Shown here piece by piece: positions 1 through 8,700 of a stretch of DNA of 64,000 nucleotides. The notes under the pieces are model-generated. The model did no database searches. It saw only the letters and a program-made list of their open reading frames with translations, and was not told where the DNA came from. The DNA is from Demequina silvatica. GTDB lineage: Bacteria > Actinomycetota > Actinomycetes > Actinomycetales > Demequinaceae. Position numbers and translations under genes: made by a program. The stretch's first letter is position 1. The number at the start of each line of letters is the position of its first letter. Location of the stretch: assembly GCF_000971215.1 (NCBI RefSeq), contig NZ_BBMA01000003.1:186001-250000 (forward strand), in the 5' to 3' direction.

Positions 1-303
1 TCGACCGAGATCTTCGGCCCCGTGCTCGCGATCGCGACCTTCGAGACCGAGGAGCAGGCCATCGCGCTCGCGAACTCCACCGAGTACGGGCTCGTGTCCT
101 ACGCCTATACCAGCGATCTTGCCCGCGGGCAGCGGCTGATCGACCGGCTCGACACCGGCATGATGGGCCTCAACGCCGGCGTGGTGTCCAACGCCGCCGC
201 GCCGTTCGGCGGCGTCAAGCAGTCCGGGATCGGCCGCGAGGGCGGCGCCGAGGGCATCCACGAGTACCTCTCGACCAAGTACACCCTGATTCCGCACGGC
301 TGA
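1..303 (+). CDS. Aldehyde dehydrogenase, C-terminal part (probable succinate-semialdehyde dehydrogenase); 5' end outside window
   Basis: Only the last 100 codons are present; the reading frame is open from base 1. The visible part begins with the EIFGPV signature that follows the catalytic region in aldehyde dehydrogenases and ends with the PFGGVKQSGIGREGG block typical of GabD-type succinate-semialdehyde dehydrogenases, which oxidise the semialdehyde to succinate with NAD(P)+. Another aldehyde dehydrogenase follows 50 bp downstream with its own ribosome binding site, so the two are probably co-transcribed. Substrate assignment is by family resemblance of the C-terminus only; the active-site cysteine lies outside the window. 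Confidence 0.85.
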   Translation, partial: STEIFGPVLAIATFETEEQAIALANSTEYGLVSYAYTSDLARGQRLIDRLDTGMMGLNAGVVSNAAAPFGGVKQSGIGREGGAEGIHEYLSTKYTLIPHG

Positions 304-353
304 GCGCCCGCCCGGCCCCCGCATCGTCCATCAGCACCAACCCAAGGAGAGTC

Positions 354-1718
354 ATGAGCGGTTACGCAGTTGTGAACCCGGCCACCGGCGAGCGTCTGGC
401 CGACTACCCGACGATGTCCGACGGGGACGTCCAGACTGTGCTCGCGGCCGCGGACGGCGCGTACCGCGGGTGGCTGCGGACCTCCTCGGTGGCGGAGCGC
501 GCTGCGAAGATCCGTCGCGTGGCCGAGCTCCACCGCGAGCGTCGCGACGAGCTCGCGGCGATCATCGTGCGCGAGATGGGCAAGCCGCTGTCGCACGCCC
601 TCGGCGAGGTCGACTTCGCGGCCGACATCACCGAGTTCTACGCGGACAACGCGGAGAAGGTCACCGGCGACACCCCGCTCGAGATCCTGGGCGAGGGCAC
701 CGCGGTGATCCGCCGCAGCGGGCTGGGCGCCCTGCTCGGCATCATGCCGTGGAACTTCCCCTACTACCAGGTCGCACGCTTCGCGGCGCCGAACATCGTG
801 GTGGGCAACGCGATCGTGCTCAAGCACGCGCCGCAGTGCCCCGAGTCGGCCGCCGCGATCGAGCAGATGTACCGCGACGCGGGCTTCCCCGAGGGCGTGT
901 ACGTCAACGTCTACGCCTCGAACGAGCAGGCCGCGACCATGATCGCCGACCCGCGCATCGCGGGCGTGTCCGTCACCGGCTCCGAGCGTGCCGGCTCCGC
1001 GGTCGCGTCGCTCGCGGGCCAGCACCTCAAGAAGGTCGCGCTCGAGCTGGGCGGCTCGGACCCGTTCATCGTGCTGTCGACCGACGACCTCGACTCCGTG
1101 GTCGCCGGCGCCGTCGAGGCTCGCATGGACAACTCGGGCCAGTCCTGCAACGCGCCCAAGCGGTTCATCGTGATCGACTCGCTGTACGACTCCTTCCTCG
1201 AGAAGTTCACCGCCGCGATGGTGGAGTGCACGGCGGGCGACCCGTTCTCGGAGGACTCCGTGATCGGCCCGCTGTCCTCGCTCGCCGCGGCCGAGCGCCT
1301 CGAGGCGCAGGTCTCCCGCGCGGTCGACCAGGGTGCGACGCTGGTCGCTGGCGGCAAGCGCGACGGCGCGTTCTACGAGCCGACCGTCATCACGGGCGTC
1401 ACCTCGGACATGGATGTGTACCGCGAGGAGCTGTTCGGCCCCGCCGCCGCCGTGTACAAGGTCGCCTCCGAGGAGGAGGCCGTGGCGCTCGCGAACGACA
1501 CCGCGTACGGCCTCGGCTCCTACGTCTACACGACCGACCCCGAGCAGGCCGACCGTGTCGCCGACGCGATCGAGGCCGGCATGGTCTACGTCAACTGCGT
1601 GCTCGCCGACAGCCCCGAGCTGCCGTTCGGCGGCGTGAAGCGCTCCGGCACCTCGCGAGAGATGGGCCTGCTCGCGGCCGACGAGTTCGTCAACAAGAAG
1701 CTCATCCGCGTCGCCTGA
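354..1718 (+). CDS. NAD(P)-dependent succinate-semialdehyde dehydrogenase family protein (Sad/GabD1 type)
   Basis: A 454-residue cytosolic aldehyde dehydrogenase, the length of the short Sad/YneI/GabD1 group. Visible motifs are the MPWNFP segment of the cofactor site, the general-base glutamate in LELGG (about residue 231), the nucleophilic cysteine in SGQSC (about residue 265), EELFGP and the PFGGVKRSG C-terminal block. The expected reaction is oxidation of succinate semialdehyde to succinate. The ATG is preceded by AAGGAG at a good distance. It lies directly after another aldehyde dehydrogenase, which suggests a GABA or polyamine-type catabolic operon extending upstream. Related aldehyde substrates cannot be excluded from sequence alone. 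Confidence 0.85.
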   Translation: MSGYAVVNPATGERLADYPTMSDGDVQTVLAAADGAYRGWLRTSSVAERAAKIRRVAELHRERRDELAAIIVREMGKPLSHALGEVDFAADITEFYADNAEKVTGDTPLEILGEGTAVIRRSGLGALLGIMPWNFPYYQVARFAAPNIVVGNAIVLKHAPQCPESAAAIEQMYRDAGFPEGVYVNVYASNEQAATMIADPRIAGVSVTGSERAGSAVASLAGQHLKKVALELGGSDPFIVLSTDDLDSVVAGAVEARMDNSGQSCNAPKRFIVIDSLYDSFLEKFTAAMVECTAGDPFSEDSVIGPLSSLAAAERLEAQVSRAVDQGATLVAGGKRDGAFYEPTVITGVTSDMDVYREELFGPAAAVYKVASEEEAVALANDTAYGLGSYVYTTDPEQADRVADAIEAGMVYVNCVLADSPELPFGGVKRSGTSREMGLLAADEFVNKKLIRVA

Positions 1719-1820
1719 CGCCCGCGGCTCCGGCCGCTCCTGGACCCACCGCGCCCGGTCCGCGCCCCTGCTCTCCCGGGGGTGCGCACCGGGCGCGGTT
1801 GCGTGTGCGGGCTCTCGCAC

Positions 1821-1836
1821 ATACCCCCTGGGGTAT
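1821..1836. promoter_or_regulatory. CsoR/CstR-type operator in front of the rhodanese gene
   Basis: ATACCCC-CT-GGGGTAT is a 7-2-7 perfect inverted repeat. This layout (AT-rich ends around G/C tracts) is the known operator form of the CsoR/CstR repressor family, which respond to Cu(I) or to reactive sulfur species. It overlaps a candidate -10 (TATGCT, 1834-1839), so a bound repressor would block the promoter. The same palindrome precedes adhE and trxA in this window. No CsoR-family gene is present here. Confidence 0.7.
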
Positions 1837-1846
1837 GCTGTCGAGC

Positions 1847-2278
1847 ATGAACCGACGCATCCTCCGCGGCGCCCTCGCCGGCGCGCTGCTCGCCCTGATC
1901 CCCGCCGTCACCGCCTGCTCGGGCGGGGACGATGCGCCCGCCGAGTCCGTCACGAAGGTCGCCTTCGACGGCGCTCACGTCGACGCGGACGCCTTCGCGG
2001 GCGCGGCGGCGGGGGAGGGCGTGACGGTGATCGACGTCCGCACTCCCGAGGAGTTCGCGGCCGGTCACCTGCCCGGGGCCGTCAACATCGACGTCTCGGC
2101 GGCCACGTTCGCGGCCGAGGTCTCGACCCTCGACCCCGCGGCCGACTACGCGGTGTACTGCCAGTCCGGCAACCGCTCGCGCGTCGCGCTCGAGGCGATG
2201 GCCGCGGCCGGCGTCGAGCGCACCGTGGGGCTCGAGGGCGGGATCGGCGCGTGGGGCGGCGAGGTGGTGACGGGCTGA
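1847..2278 (+). CDS. Rhodanese-domain lipoprotein
   Basis: A 143-residue exported protein: signal peptide with a lipobox (VTAC, lipid-modified Cys24), then a single rhodanese domain with VIDVRTPEEF, GHLPGAVNI and the active loop CQSGNRS containing the catalytic cysteine. Rhodaneses carry sulfane sulfur as a cysteine persulfide; this one would act on the outer face of the membrane. The start at 1847 is chosen because TATGCT sits 7 nt upstream with no Shine-Dalgarno, the pattern of a leaderless mRNA; an in-frame ATG at 1835 lies inside the operator and is less likely. Control by a CstR-like persulfide-sensing repressor would fit the function. Confidence 0.85.
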   Translation: MNRRILRGALAGALLALIPAVTACSGGDDAPAESVTKVAFDGAHVDADAFAGAAAGEGVTVIDVRTPEEFAAGHLPGAVNIDVSAATFAAEVSTLDPAADYAVYCQSGNRSRVALEAMAAAGVERTVGLEGGIGAWGGEVVTG

Positions 2279-2325
2279 GCTCCGCCGGGTCGCCGCTCGG
2301 AGCCCGGTGCCCGGCGCCCCCATCC

Positions 2326-2451
2326 TGCGGGACGCTCACCGTGCTTTTCGGGCCGGGGATGTGCCGGGCGGGACGGTCTCACCGCTACAGCTTCTGACGG
2401 CTGTCCCGCAGGGCGCAGCTGCGCGCAGAAAAGCACGGTGAGCGTCCCGCA
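2326..2451. repeat. 126-bp element with perfect 24-bp terminal inverted repeats (MITE-like or large RNA hairpin)
   Basis: Bases 2326-2349 are the exact reverse complement of 2428-2451, enclosing 78 bp. Inside lies a second, nested pair, GCGGGAC (2368-2374) and GTCCCGC (2403-2409). No clear target-site duplication flanks the ends and no poly-T tract follows, so it is neither an obvious transposon nor a standard terminator. It could be a miniature inverted-repeat element, a structured RNA in the adhE leader, or an elaborate transcription barrier. Confidence 0.65.
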
Positions 2452-2614
2452 CGGCGCGGCGCTCGGTGGGGCCGGCCCGCGGCGCGCGACCGCGACGGCG
2501 GCCCGCGCCCGGACGCGCCCCGCGCCGCGCCGTCAACCCCGCGCGTCGGGACTTCCGGGACCGGCGCGACCCGCGCATCGTCCCCCCGACACGTGTCGAA
2601 AACGCCTGGTCACC

Positions 2615-2630
2615 ATACCCCCATGGGTAT
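2615..2630. promoter_or_regulatory. CsoR/CstR-type operator upstream of adhE
   Basis: ATACCCC-CA-TGGGTAT matches the palindromes before the rhodanese and trxA genes with a single mismatch in the right half. It lies 135 bp upstream of the adhE start. Because adhE is rarely linked to this repressor family, this is the least certain of the three sites. Confidence 0.55.
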
Positions 2631-2765
2631 AAAACCCCTGGTAGTAGGCCCATGGTCCCCGGGACCTCTGCCCCGCGAGATCGGCGAGACCCGCCCCTAC
2701 CGTGAAGGACATGGGGATCGAGGCCCGGAGGGGGCCGGCACCCGGCACTTAGGAGCCAGACGAAG

Positions 2766-5480
2766 ATGACCACCACCGCCCCGGAGAGCGCGACCACCGA
2801 CGTCGCCGCCGCCATCGACTCGCTCGTCGCGAATGCCCAGGAGGCGCTCGACGCCTACAGCGTGTTCACGCAGGACGACGTCAACCTGCTCGTCAAGAAG
2901 GCCTCCGTGGCCGCCCTCAACCAGCACGGCGAGCTCGCCGTCCTCGCGGTCCAGGAGACCGGCCGCGGAGTGTTCGAGGACAAGGCCGTGAAGAACATCT
3001 TCGCGTGCGAGCACGTCACCCACTCGATGGGCCCCATGAAGACCGTGGGCATCATCAACGAGGACCCGATCAAGGGCATCACCGAGATCGCGGAGCCCGT
3101 CGGCGTGGTCGCCGGCGTCACCCCGGTCACCAACCCCACCTCGACCGCGATCTTCAAGTCGCTCATCGCGCTGAAGACCCGCAACCCGATCATCTTCGCG
3201 TTCCACCCGAGCGCGCAGCAGTCCTCCGTGGCCGCCGCCAGGATCGTGCGCGACGCGGCCATCGCCGCCGGTGCCCCCGAGCACTGCATCCAGTGGGTCG
3301 AGACCCCGTCTCTCGAGGCCACCAACCTGCTGATGAACCACGACGGCGTCGCGCTCATCCTCGCCACCGGCGGCAACGCCATGGTGAAGGCCGCGTACAG
3401 CTGCGGCAAGCCCGCCCTGGGCGTCGGCGCGGGCAACGTCCCCGCCTACGTGCACAAGTCGGCGGTGCTCGAGCGCTCGATCAACGACCTGGTCATCTCG
3501 AAGGCCTTCGACAACGGCATGGTGTGCGCCTCCGAGCAGGCCGTCATCCTCGACGCCGAGATCTACGACAAGGCCCTGGAGCTGTTCGACCGCCTCCACG
3601 CGTACAAGGTCACGCCGGCGGAGAAGGCGAAGCTCGAGGAGTTCATCTTCGGCGTCACCGCGTCGGGCGAGAACTGCGCCGGCGCGAAGCTCAACCCGAA
3701 CGTGGTGGGCAAGTCGCCGCAGTGGATCGCCGAGCAGGCCGGCTTCACCGTCCCGGAGGAGACCTCGATCATCCTCGCCGAGGTCTCGACCGTCGGCGAG
3801 AGCGAGCCGCTCACCCGCGAGAAGCTGTGCCCCGTCCTCGCCGTCCTCAAGGCCGACTCCACCGAGCAGGGCCTCGACTACGCCGAGCGCATGGTCGAGT
3901 TCCACGGCCTGGGCCACTCGGCCGCGATCCACGCGACCGACGACGAGCTCATCAAGGACTTCGGCAAGCGCTGCAAGGCGATCCGCATCATCGTGAACTC
4001 GCCCTCGAGCCACGGCGGCATCGGCGACATCTACAACGCGTTCATGCCCTCGCTGACCCTGGGCTGCGGCTCCTACGGCCACAACTCGGTGTCGAACAAC
4101 GTCACTGCGGTGAACCTCATCAACGTGAAGCGCATCGGTCGGAGGAACAACAACATGCAGTGGTTCAAGGTGCCGGCCAAGACGTACTTCGAGCCCAACG
4201 CCATCCAGTACCTGCACGACATGAACGGCGTCGAGCGCGTCACCATCGTCACCGACGCGACCATGACCCGCATCGGGATCGTGGACAAGGTCCTCGACGT
4301 CCTCAACCGCCGCAGCAACAACGTGTCGGTCCAGATCATCGACAGCGTGGAGCCGGAGCCGAGCGTCGCGACCGTCCGCAAGGGCGCCGAGACCCTGCGC
4401 GCCTTCAAGCCCGACACCATCATCGCGGTCGGCGGCGGCTCGCCGATGGACGCGGCGAAGGTCATGTGGCTGCTCTACGAGCACCCCGAGGTCGACTTCG
4501 CGGACCTGAAGGAGAAGTTCTTCGACGTCCGCAAGCGCGCCTTCCAGTTCCCGAAGCTGGGCGAGCTCGCCAAGCTGGTCTGCATCCCGACCACGTCGGG
4601 CACCGGCTCCGAGGTCACCCCGTTCGCGGTCATCTCCGACCCCGAGAACGGCCGCAAGTACCCGCTCGCGGACTACGCGCTGACCCCGACCGTCGCGATC
4701 GTGGACCCGGTCCTCACCGCGAACCTGCCCTCGCGCGTCGCCGCGGACTCGGGCTTCGACGCCCTGACCCACGCGACCGAGGCGTTCGTCTCCGTCTACG
4801 CGAACGACTACACCGACGGCCTCGCGCTGCAGGCCATCAAGATGGTCTTCGAGTACATCGAGGAGTCCGTCACGGTGGGCGGCGGCGCCGTCAAGGCCCG
4901 CGAGAAGATGCACAACGCCGCGACCATCGCCGGCATGGCCTTCGCCAACGCCTTCCTGGGCCTGGTGCACGCCATGTCGCACGTGACCGGCTCGACCTTC
5001 CACGTCGCCCACGGCCGCACCAACGCGATCTACCTGCCGCACGTGATCCGCTACAACGGCAAGGTCCCGACCAAGCCCGCGTCGTGGCCCAAGGCCGAGT
5101 CCTACGTGGCGCCCGAGCGCTACCAGACCATCGCGAAGCACCTGGGCCTGCCGGCCTCGACCCCCGAGGAGGGCGTGGAGTCCTACGCCGCCGCGGTGGA
5201 GGCGCTGCGCGACAAGGTCGGCATCGAGCGTTCGTTCAGCTCGGTGGGCGTCGACGAGACCGACTTCATGGCCTCGCTCGACACCCTCGCGATGAACGCC
5301 TACGCGGACCAGTGCGCGCCGGCCAACCCGCGCCTGCCGATCCTCGAGGACATGAAGGTGATGATGGAGGCCGCGTACTACGGCATCACCTGGGACGAGG
5401 TGAAGGCCAACCGCAAGGCCGAGGCCATCGTCGCCGACGCCAAGAAGGCGCCCGTCAAGAAGGTCGCAAAGAAGGCCTGA
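2766..5480 (+). CDS. adhE: Bifunctional acetaldehyde-CoA / alcohol dehydrogenase
   Basis: A 904-residue fusion of full family length. The N-terminal half (about 1-450) is a CoA-acylating aldehyde dehydrogenase with the catalytic cysteine at about residue 254 (GMVCASEQ). The C-terminal half (about 470-870) is an iron-dependent alcohol dehydrogenase with GGGSPMDAAK, PTTSGTGSE and the metal-ligand region DALTHATEAF and HAMSH...HVAHGRTN. It reduces acetyl-CoA through acetaldehyde to ethanol, reoxidising NADH under oxygen limitation; AdhE commonly forms filaments called spirosomes. Oddly, the protein ends in a Lys/Ala/Val-rich tail (KKAPVKKVAKKA) beyond the ADH domain. AGGAG lies 10 nt before the ATG. 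A strong hairpin terminator follows. Confidence 0.96.
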   Translation: MTTTAPESATTDVAAAIDSLVANAQEALDAYSVFTQDDVNLLVKKASVAALNQHGELAVLAVQETGRGVFEDKAVKNIFACEHVTHSMGPMKTVGIINEDPIKGITEIAEPVGVVAGVTPVTNPTSTAIFKSLIALKTRNPIIFAFHPSAQQSSVAAARIVRDAAIAAGAPEHCIQWVETPSLEATNLLMNHDGVALILATGGNAMVKAAYSCGKPALGVGAGNVPAYVHKSAVLERSINDLVISKAFDNGMVCASEQAVILDAEIYDKALELFDRLHAYKVTPAEKAKLEEFIFGVTASGENCAGAKLNPNVVGKSPQWIAEQAGFTVPEETSIILAEVSTVGESEPLTREKLCPVLAVLKADSTEQGLDYAERMVEFHGLGHSAAIHATDDELIKDFGKRCKAIRIIVNSPSSHGGIGDIYNAFMPSLTLGCGSYGHNSVSNNVTAVNLINVKRIGRRNNNMQWFKVPAKTYFEPNAIQYLHDMNGVERVTIVTDATMTRIGIVDKVLDVLNRRSNNVSVQIIDSVEPEPSVATVRKGAETLRAFKPDTIIAVGGGSPMDAAKVMWLLYEHPEVDFADLKEKFFDVRKRAFQFPKLGELAKLVCIPTTSGTGSEVTPFAVISDPENGRKYPLADYALTPTVAIVDPVLTANLPSRVAADSGFDALTHATEAFVSVYANDYTDGLALQAIKMVFEYIEESVTVGGGAVKAREKMHNAATIAGMAFANAFLGLVHAMSHVTGSTFHVAHGRTNAIYLPHVIRYNGKVPTKPASWPKAESYVAPERYQTIAKHLGLPASTPEEGVESYAAAVEALRDKVGIERSFSSVGVDETDFMASLDTLAMNAYADQCAPANPRLPILEDMKVMMEAAYYGITWDEVKANRKAEAIVADAKKAPVKKVAKKA

Positions 5481-5530
5481 TCGGCTGACAGATCCGGCTC
5501 GCGTGGCCGAACGCCCGCGAGTCCCTCCCC

Positions 5531-5562
5531 AGGGCCCCGACACCCACCGGTGTCGGGGCCCT
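5531..5562 (+). terminator. Hairpin terminator after adhE
   Basis: A perfect 14-bp stem, AGGGCCCCGACACC, with a 4-nt loop (CACC) lies 50 bp after the adhE stop. The T-tract is weak (CTGTG), as is common in actinobacteria. Confidence 0.8.
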
Positions 5563-5580
5563 GTGCCGTCCCCGCAGCCG

Positions 5581-5644
5581 TCCCCGCACCCGGGTGACGG
5601 GGGACGATGCGCCGGCCGCCGCATCGTCCCGCCGCACCCGGGCG
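5581..5644. repeat. 64-bp palindromic repeat, copy 1 (contains GGACGATGCG and its complement)
   Basis: This intergenic element differs from 23433-23496 at one of 64 positions. It carries GGGGGACGATGCG facing CGCATCGTCCC across a short GC spacer, so it can form a hairpin extended by outer CCCGGG arms. It resembles a REP/BIME-style repeat in architecture, but I do not recognise the family. Confidence 0.8.
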
Positions 5645-5701
5645 GGGGGGTCCGGTGGGCGACGAAACATCGCGCGCGTCGAGACGTAACACGGCGTTTA
5701 C

Positions 5702-5715
5702 CTATCGTCCGATAG
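5702..5715. promoter_or_regulatory. TetR-type operator 1 (before the carboxylase gene)
   Basis: CTATCG-TC-CGATAG is a perfect inverted repeat with a 2-bp centre. It overlaps a candidate -10 (TAGAGT, 5713-5718) placed 6 nt before the ATG at 5725, so binding would block a leaderless transcript. Near-identical palindromes precede 10898 and 14276, and a TetR gene lies in the same locus. Confidence 0.75.
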
Positions 5716-5724
5716 AGTCCCCGC

Positions 5725-8700
5725 ATGATGACCCAGACGACCCCGCGAACTGTCATGGTGGCGAACCGCGCCGAGATCGCGTGCCGCATCTTCCGCTCGG
5801 TCACGGCGTGGGGCGGCACCTCGCTCGGCGTGTACACCGACGACGACCGCGGCAGCCTCCACATCGAGCAGGCCGACCGGGTGGTGCGGCTGGAGCGCCG
5901 CGGTGACCTGGACCCGTACCTCGATGCGCAGCAGCTCATCGAGGTCGCCCTCGCGCACGGCGTGTGGGGCATCCATCCCGGCTACGGCTACCTCTCCGAG
6001 AACCCCGGCTTCGCGGCCGCGGTGGAGGCCGCGGGGCTGGTCTTCATCGGGCCCCGCCCGGAGCAGATCGCGCTGTTCGGCGACAAGCAGGCGGCACGCG
6101 AGCGGGCGATCTCCGCGCGCGTTCCCACCTCCGCGGCGACGCCGGAGCTGAGCGACGCGGAGGACGCGCGGGCGCGGATCGCGGAGATCGGGCTGCCCGT
6201 GATCGTGAAGGCGGCCGCCGGCGGCGGCGGCAAGGGCATGGCCGTGGTGCGCGCGCTCGACGAGGTGGCCGACGCGTACGAGGGCGTCGCCCGCATCGCC
6301 GCCGTGGTCGGCGGCGGCGTGTTCGCGGAGCGCTACATCGAGCGCGCCCGGCACGTCGAGGTCCAGATCTTCGGCGACGGCGACGGCACCGTGGTGACGC
6401 TGGGCGACCGCGACTGCACGCTGCAGCGTCGCAACCAGAAGGTGGTCGAGGAGGCGCCCGCGTTCGGACTCGCGCCCGACGTGCGGGAGCGGCTCCACGC
6501 GACGGCCCGCGAGCTGGGCGCGAGCGTCGGGTACCGCAGCGCCGGCACCGTCGAGTTCGTGCTGGACTCCGACACCGGCGAGGCGTCCTTCCTCGAGATC
6601 AACACGCGCCTCCAGGTCGAGCATCCCGTCACCGAGGCCGTCACCGGCGTGGACCTGGTGGAGTGGATGATCCGCCTCGCGGCGGGCGACTCGAGCTTCC
6701 TCGCGCCGTACGCCGCGACCGGTTCCGTCCCTGTCTCCGGCGCGGCCGTCGAGAGCCGCGTCTACGCCGAGGACCCCGTCGCGGACTTCCGCCCCAGCCC
6801 CGGCACGGTGACCCACGTCGAGCTGCCCGAGGGCGCGCGTGTCGACACGTGGGTGCGCTCCGGCACCGAGGTGGGCATGCGCTTCGACCCCATGCTGGCC
6901 AAGGTCGTCACGGCGGGGGCGGACCGCGCCGAGGCGTGGGTGCGACAGGCGGAGGCGCTGGACGCGACCCGCATCGACGGCGTGCACACCAACCTCGCTT
7001 TGCTACGGAGGATCGCGGGCGACCCGGTGGTCGCGGAGGGTGCGCACACCACCGCGAGCCTGGGCGCAGAGATCACCGCGCCGGCGGGAGGGATCCGCGT
7101 CGAGGACGCCGGATTCCTCACCACCGTCCAGGAGGGTCCCGGCCGGACCGGGTTGTGGCACATCGGCGTGCCGCCGTCGGGCCCCATGGACGACCGCAGC
7201 TTCGCGCTCGGCAACCGCATCCTGGGCAACGCCCCCGGCACCGCGGGCCTCGAGTGCACCGTGACGGGGCCGTCGCTGCGCATGTCCCGCGACGCGCGTG
7301 TGTGCGTTACCGGCGCGCCCGTGCCGGTCACGGTCGACGGCCGCGCCGTGCCGCAGTGGGAGGCGATCGAGGTCCCCGCTGGCTCCGTGCTGACGGTGGG
7401 CCGGGTGGAGGCGGGCCTGCGCGCGTACGTCCTGGTGAGCGGCGGCATCGACGTGCCCGAGTACCTGGGCTCGCGGGCGACGTTCACGCTGGGACGCTTC
7501 GGCGGCCACGCCGGCCGCGCGCTGCACGCGGGCGACGAGCTGCCGCTCGCGCCGGGAGCCGGTGCGGCCGTTCCGGTCGGGGCGGAGGTGGAGGTGCAGG
7601 TCGAGGTGGAGGTCGAGCGTCCCGCGTTCGGCACCTCGTGGGAGATCGGGGTGCTCGACGGGCCGCACAGCGCGCCGGACTTCTTCACGCCCGAGGACGT
7701 CGACACGATCCTCTCCGCCGCCTACGCGGTGCACTTCAACTCCGACCGCACCGGCGTGCGGCTGGTGGGCCCCAAGCCCTCCTGGGCGCGCGCCGACGGC
7801 GGCGAGGCCGGCCTCCACCCGTCCAACATCCACGACACCCCGTACTCGGTGGGCGGCATGGACTTCACCGGGGACACCCCGGTGCTGCTCGGGCCCGACG
7901 GGCCCAGCCTCGGCGGGTTCGTCACCCCCGTCACCGTCGCGAAGGGGGAGCGGTGGAAGCTCGGCCAGCTCGCGGCGGGCGACCAGGTGCGGTTCGTGCG
8001 GCTCGAGCCCGCGATCCCCGAGCAGCCGGGCGCCCCGCGCGGCGTGCTCGCCGACCGCGACGGCGTGGTGGTGCGCCGCCAGAGCGACGACAGCCTGCTG
8101 ATCGAGCTGGGCCCGCAGGAGCTCGACCTCATGCTCCGGGCGCGCGTCCACGTGCTCCAGCAGCGCGTGCGGGACGCGGCGCTGCCGGGCCTGCGCGACC
8201 TCACCCCCGGCATCCGGTCGCTCCAGGTCACATTCGAGGACCCCGCCCACGCGAACCGCGAGGCGCTCGAGCGGCTCCTCGCGCTCGCGGCGGACGTCGC
8301 GGGGGCCGAGGACCTGGTGGTCCCGAGCCGCCACGTCCGCCTGCCCATGTCGTGGGACGACCCGGCGACGCGCGAGGCGATCGCCCGCTATGAGGCGGGC
8401 GTCCGCGACGATGCTCCGTGGAACCCGTGGAACATCGAGTTCATCCGGCGGGTCAACGGCCTGGAGAGCGTCGACGAGGTCTACCGCACGCTCTTCGAGG
8501 CGGAGTACCTGGTGCTGGGCCTCGGTGACGTGTACCTGGGCGCCCCGGTCGCCACGCCGCTCGACCCGCGGCACCGGCTGGTCACCACCAAGTACAACCC
8601 CGCCCGCACCTGGACGGCGGAGAACTCGGTCGGCATCGGCGGCGCGTACCTGTGCATCTACGGCATGGAGGGCCCGGGCGGCTACCAGTTCGTGGGGCGC

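Larger units (their letters stand above)
2279..2765. other. 487-bp gene-free region between the rhodanese gene and adhE
   Basis: I find no convincing coding sequence. The stretch holds a 126-bp element bounded by perfect 24-bp inverted repeats (2326-2451), one copy of the GGACGATGCG-family motif (2574-2583), a CsoR/CstR-type operator (2615-2630) and the adhE ribosome binding site (AGGAG at 2751-2755). Confidence 0.7.

Noticed and set aside
105-1820. Long open frame on the minus strand opposite the aldehyde dehydrogenase genes (571 codons)
   Set aside because: It is antisense to clear enzymes, is extremely rich in His, Arg, Val, Gly and Asp, and has no motif; GC-rich third positions generate such shadow frames.
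5481-5724. Guanidine riboswitch before the carboxylase gene
   Set aside because: The gap is filled by the adhE terminator, the 64-bp repeat and the TetR palindrome, and the transcript looks leaderless, leaving no room for a riboswitch. I also saw no recognisable guanidine aptamer before 10898 or 14276.
2697-5972. 1091-codon minus-strand open frame opposite adhE
   Set aside because: Repetitive HVxDVxDRVxLG composition typical of reverse-frame reading of GC-rich genes; adhE on the plus strand is unambiguous.
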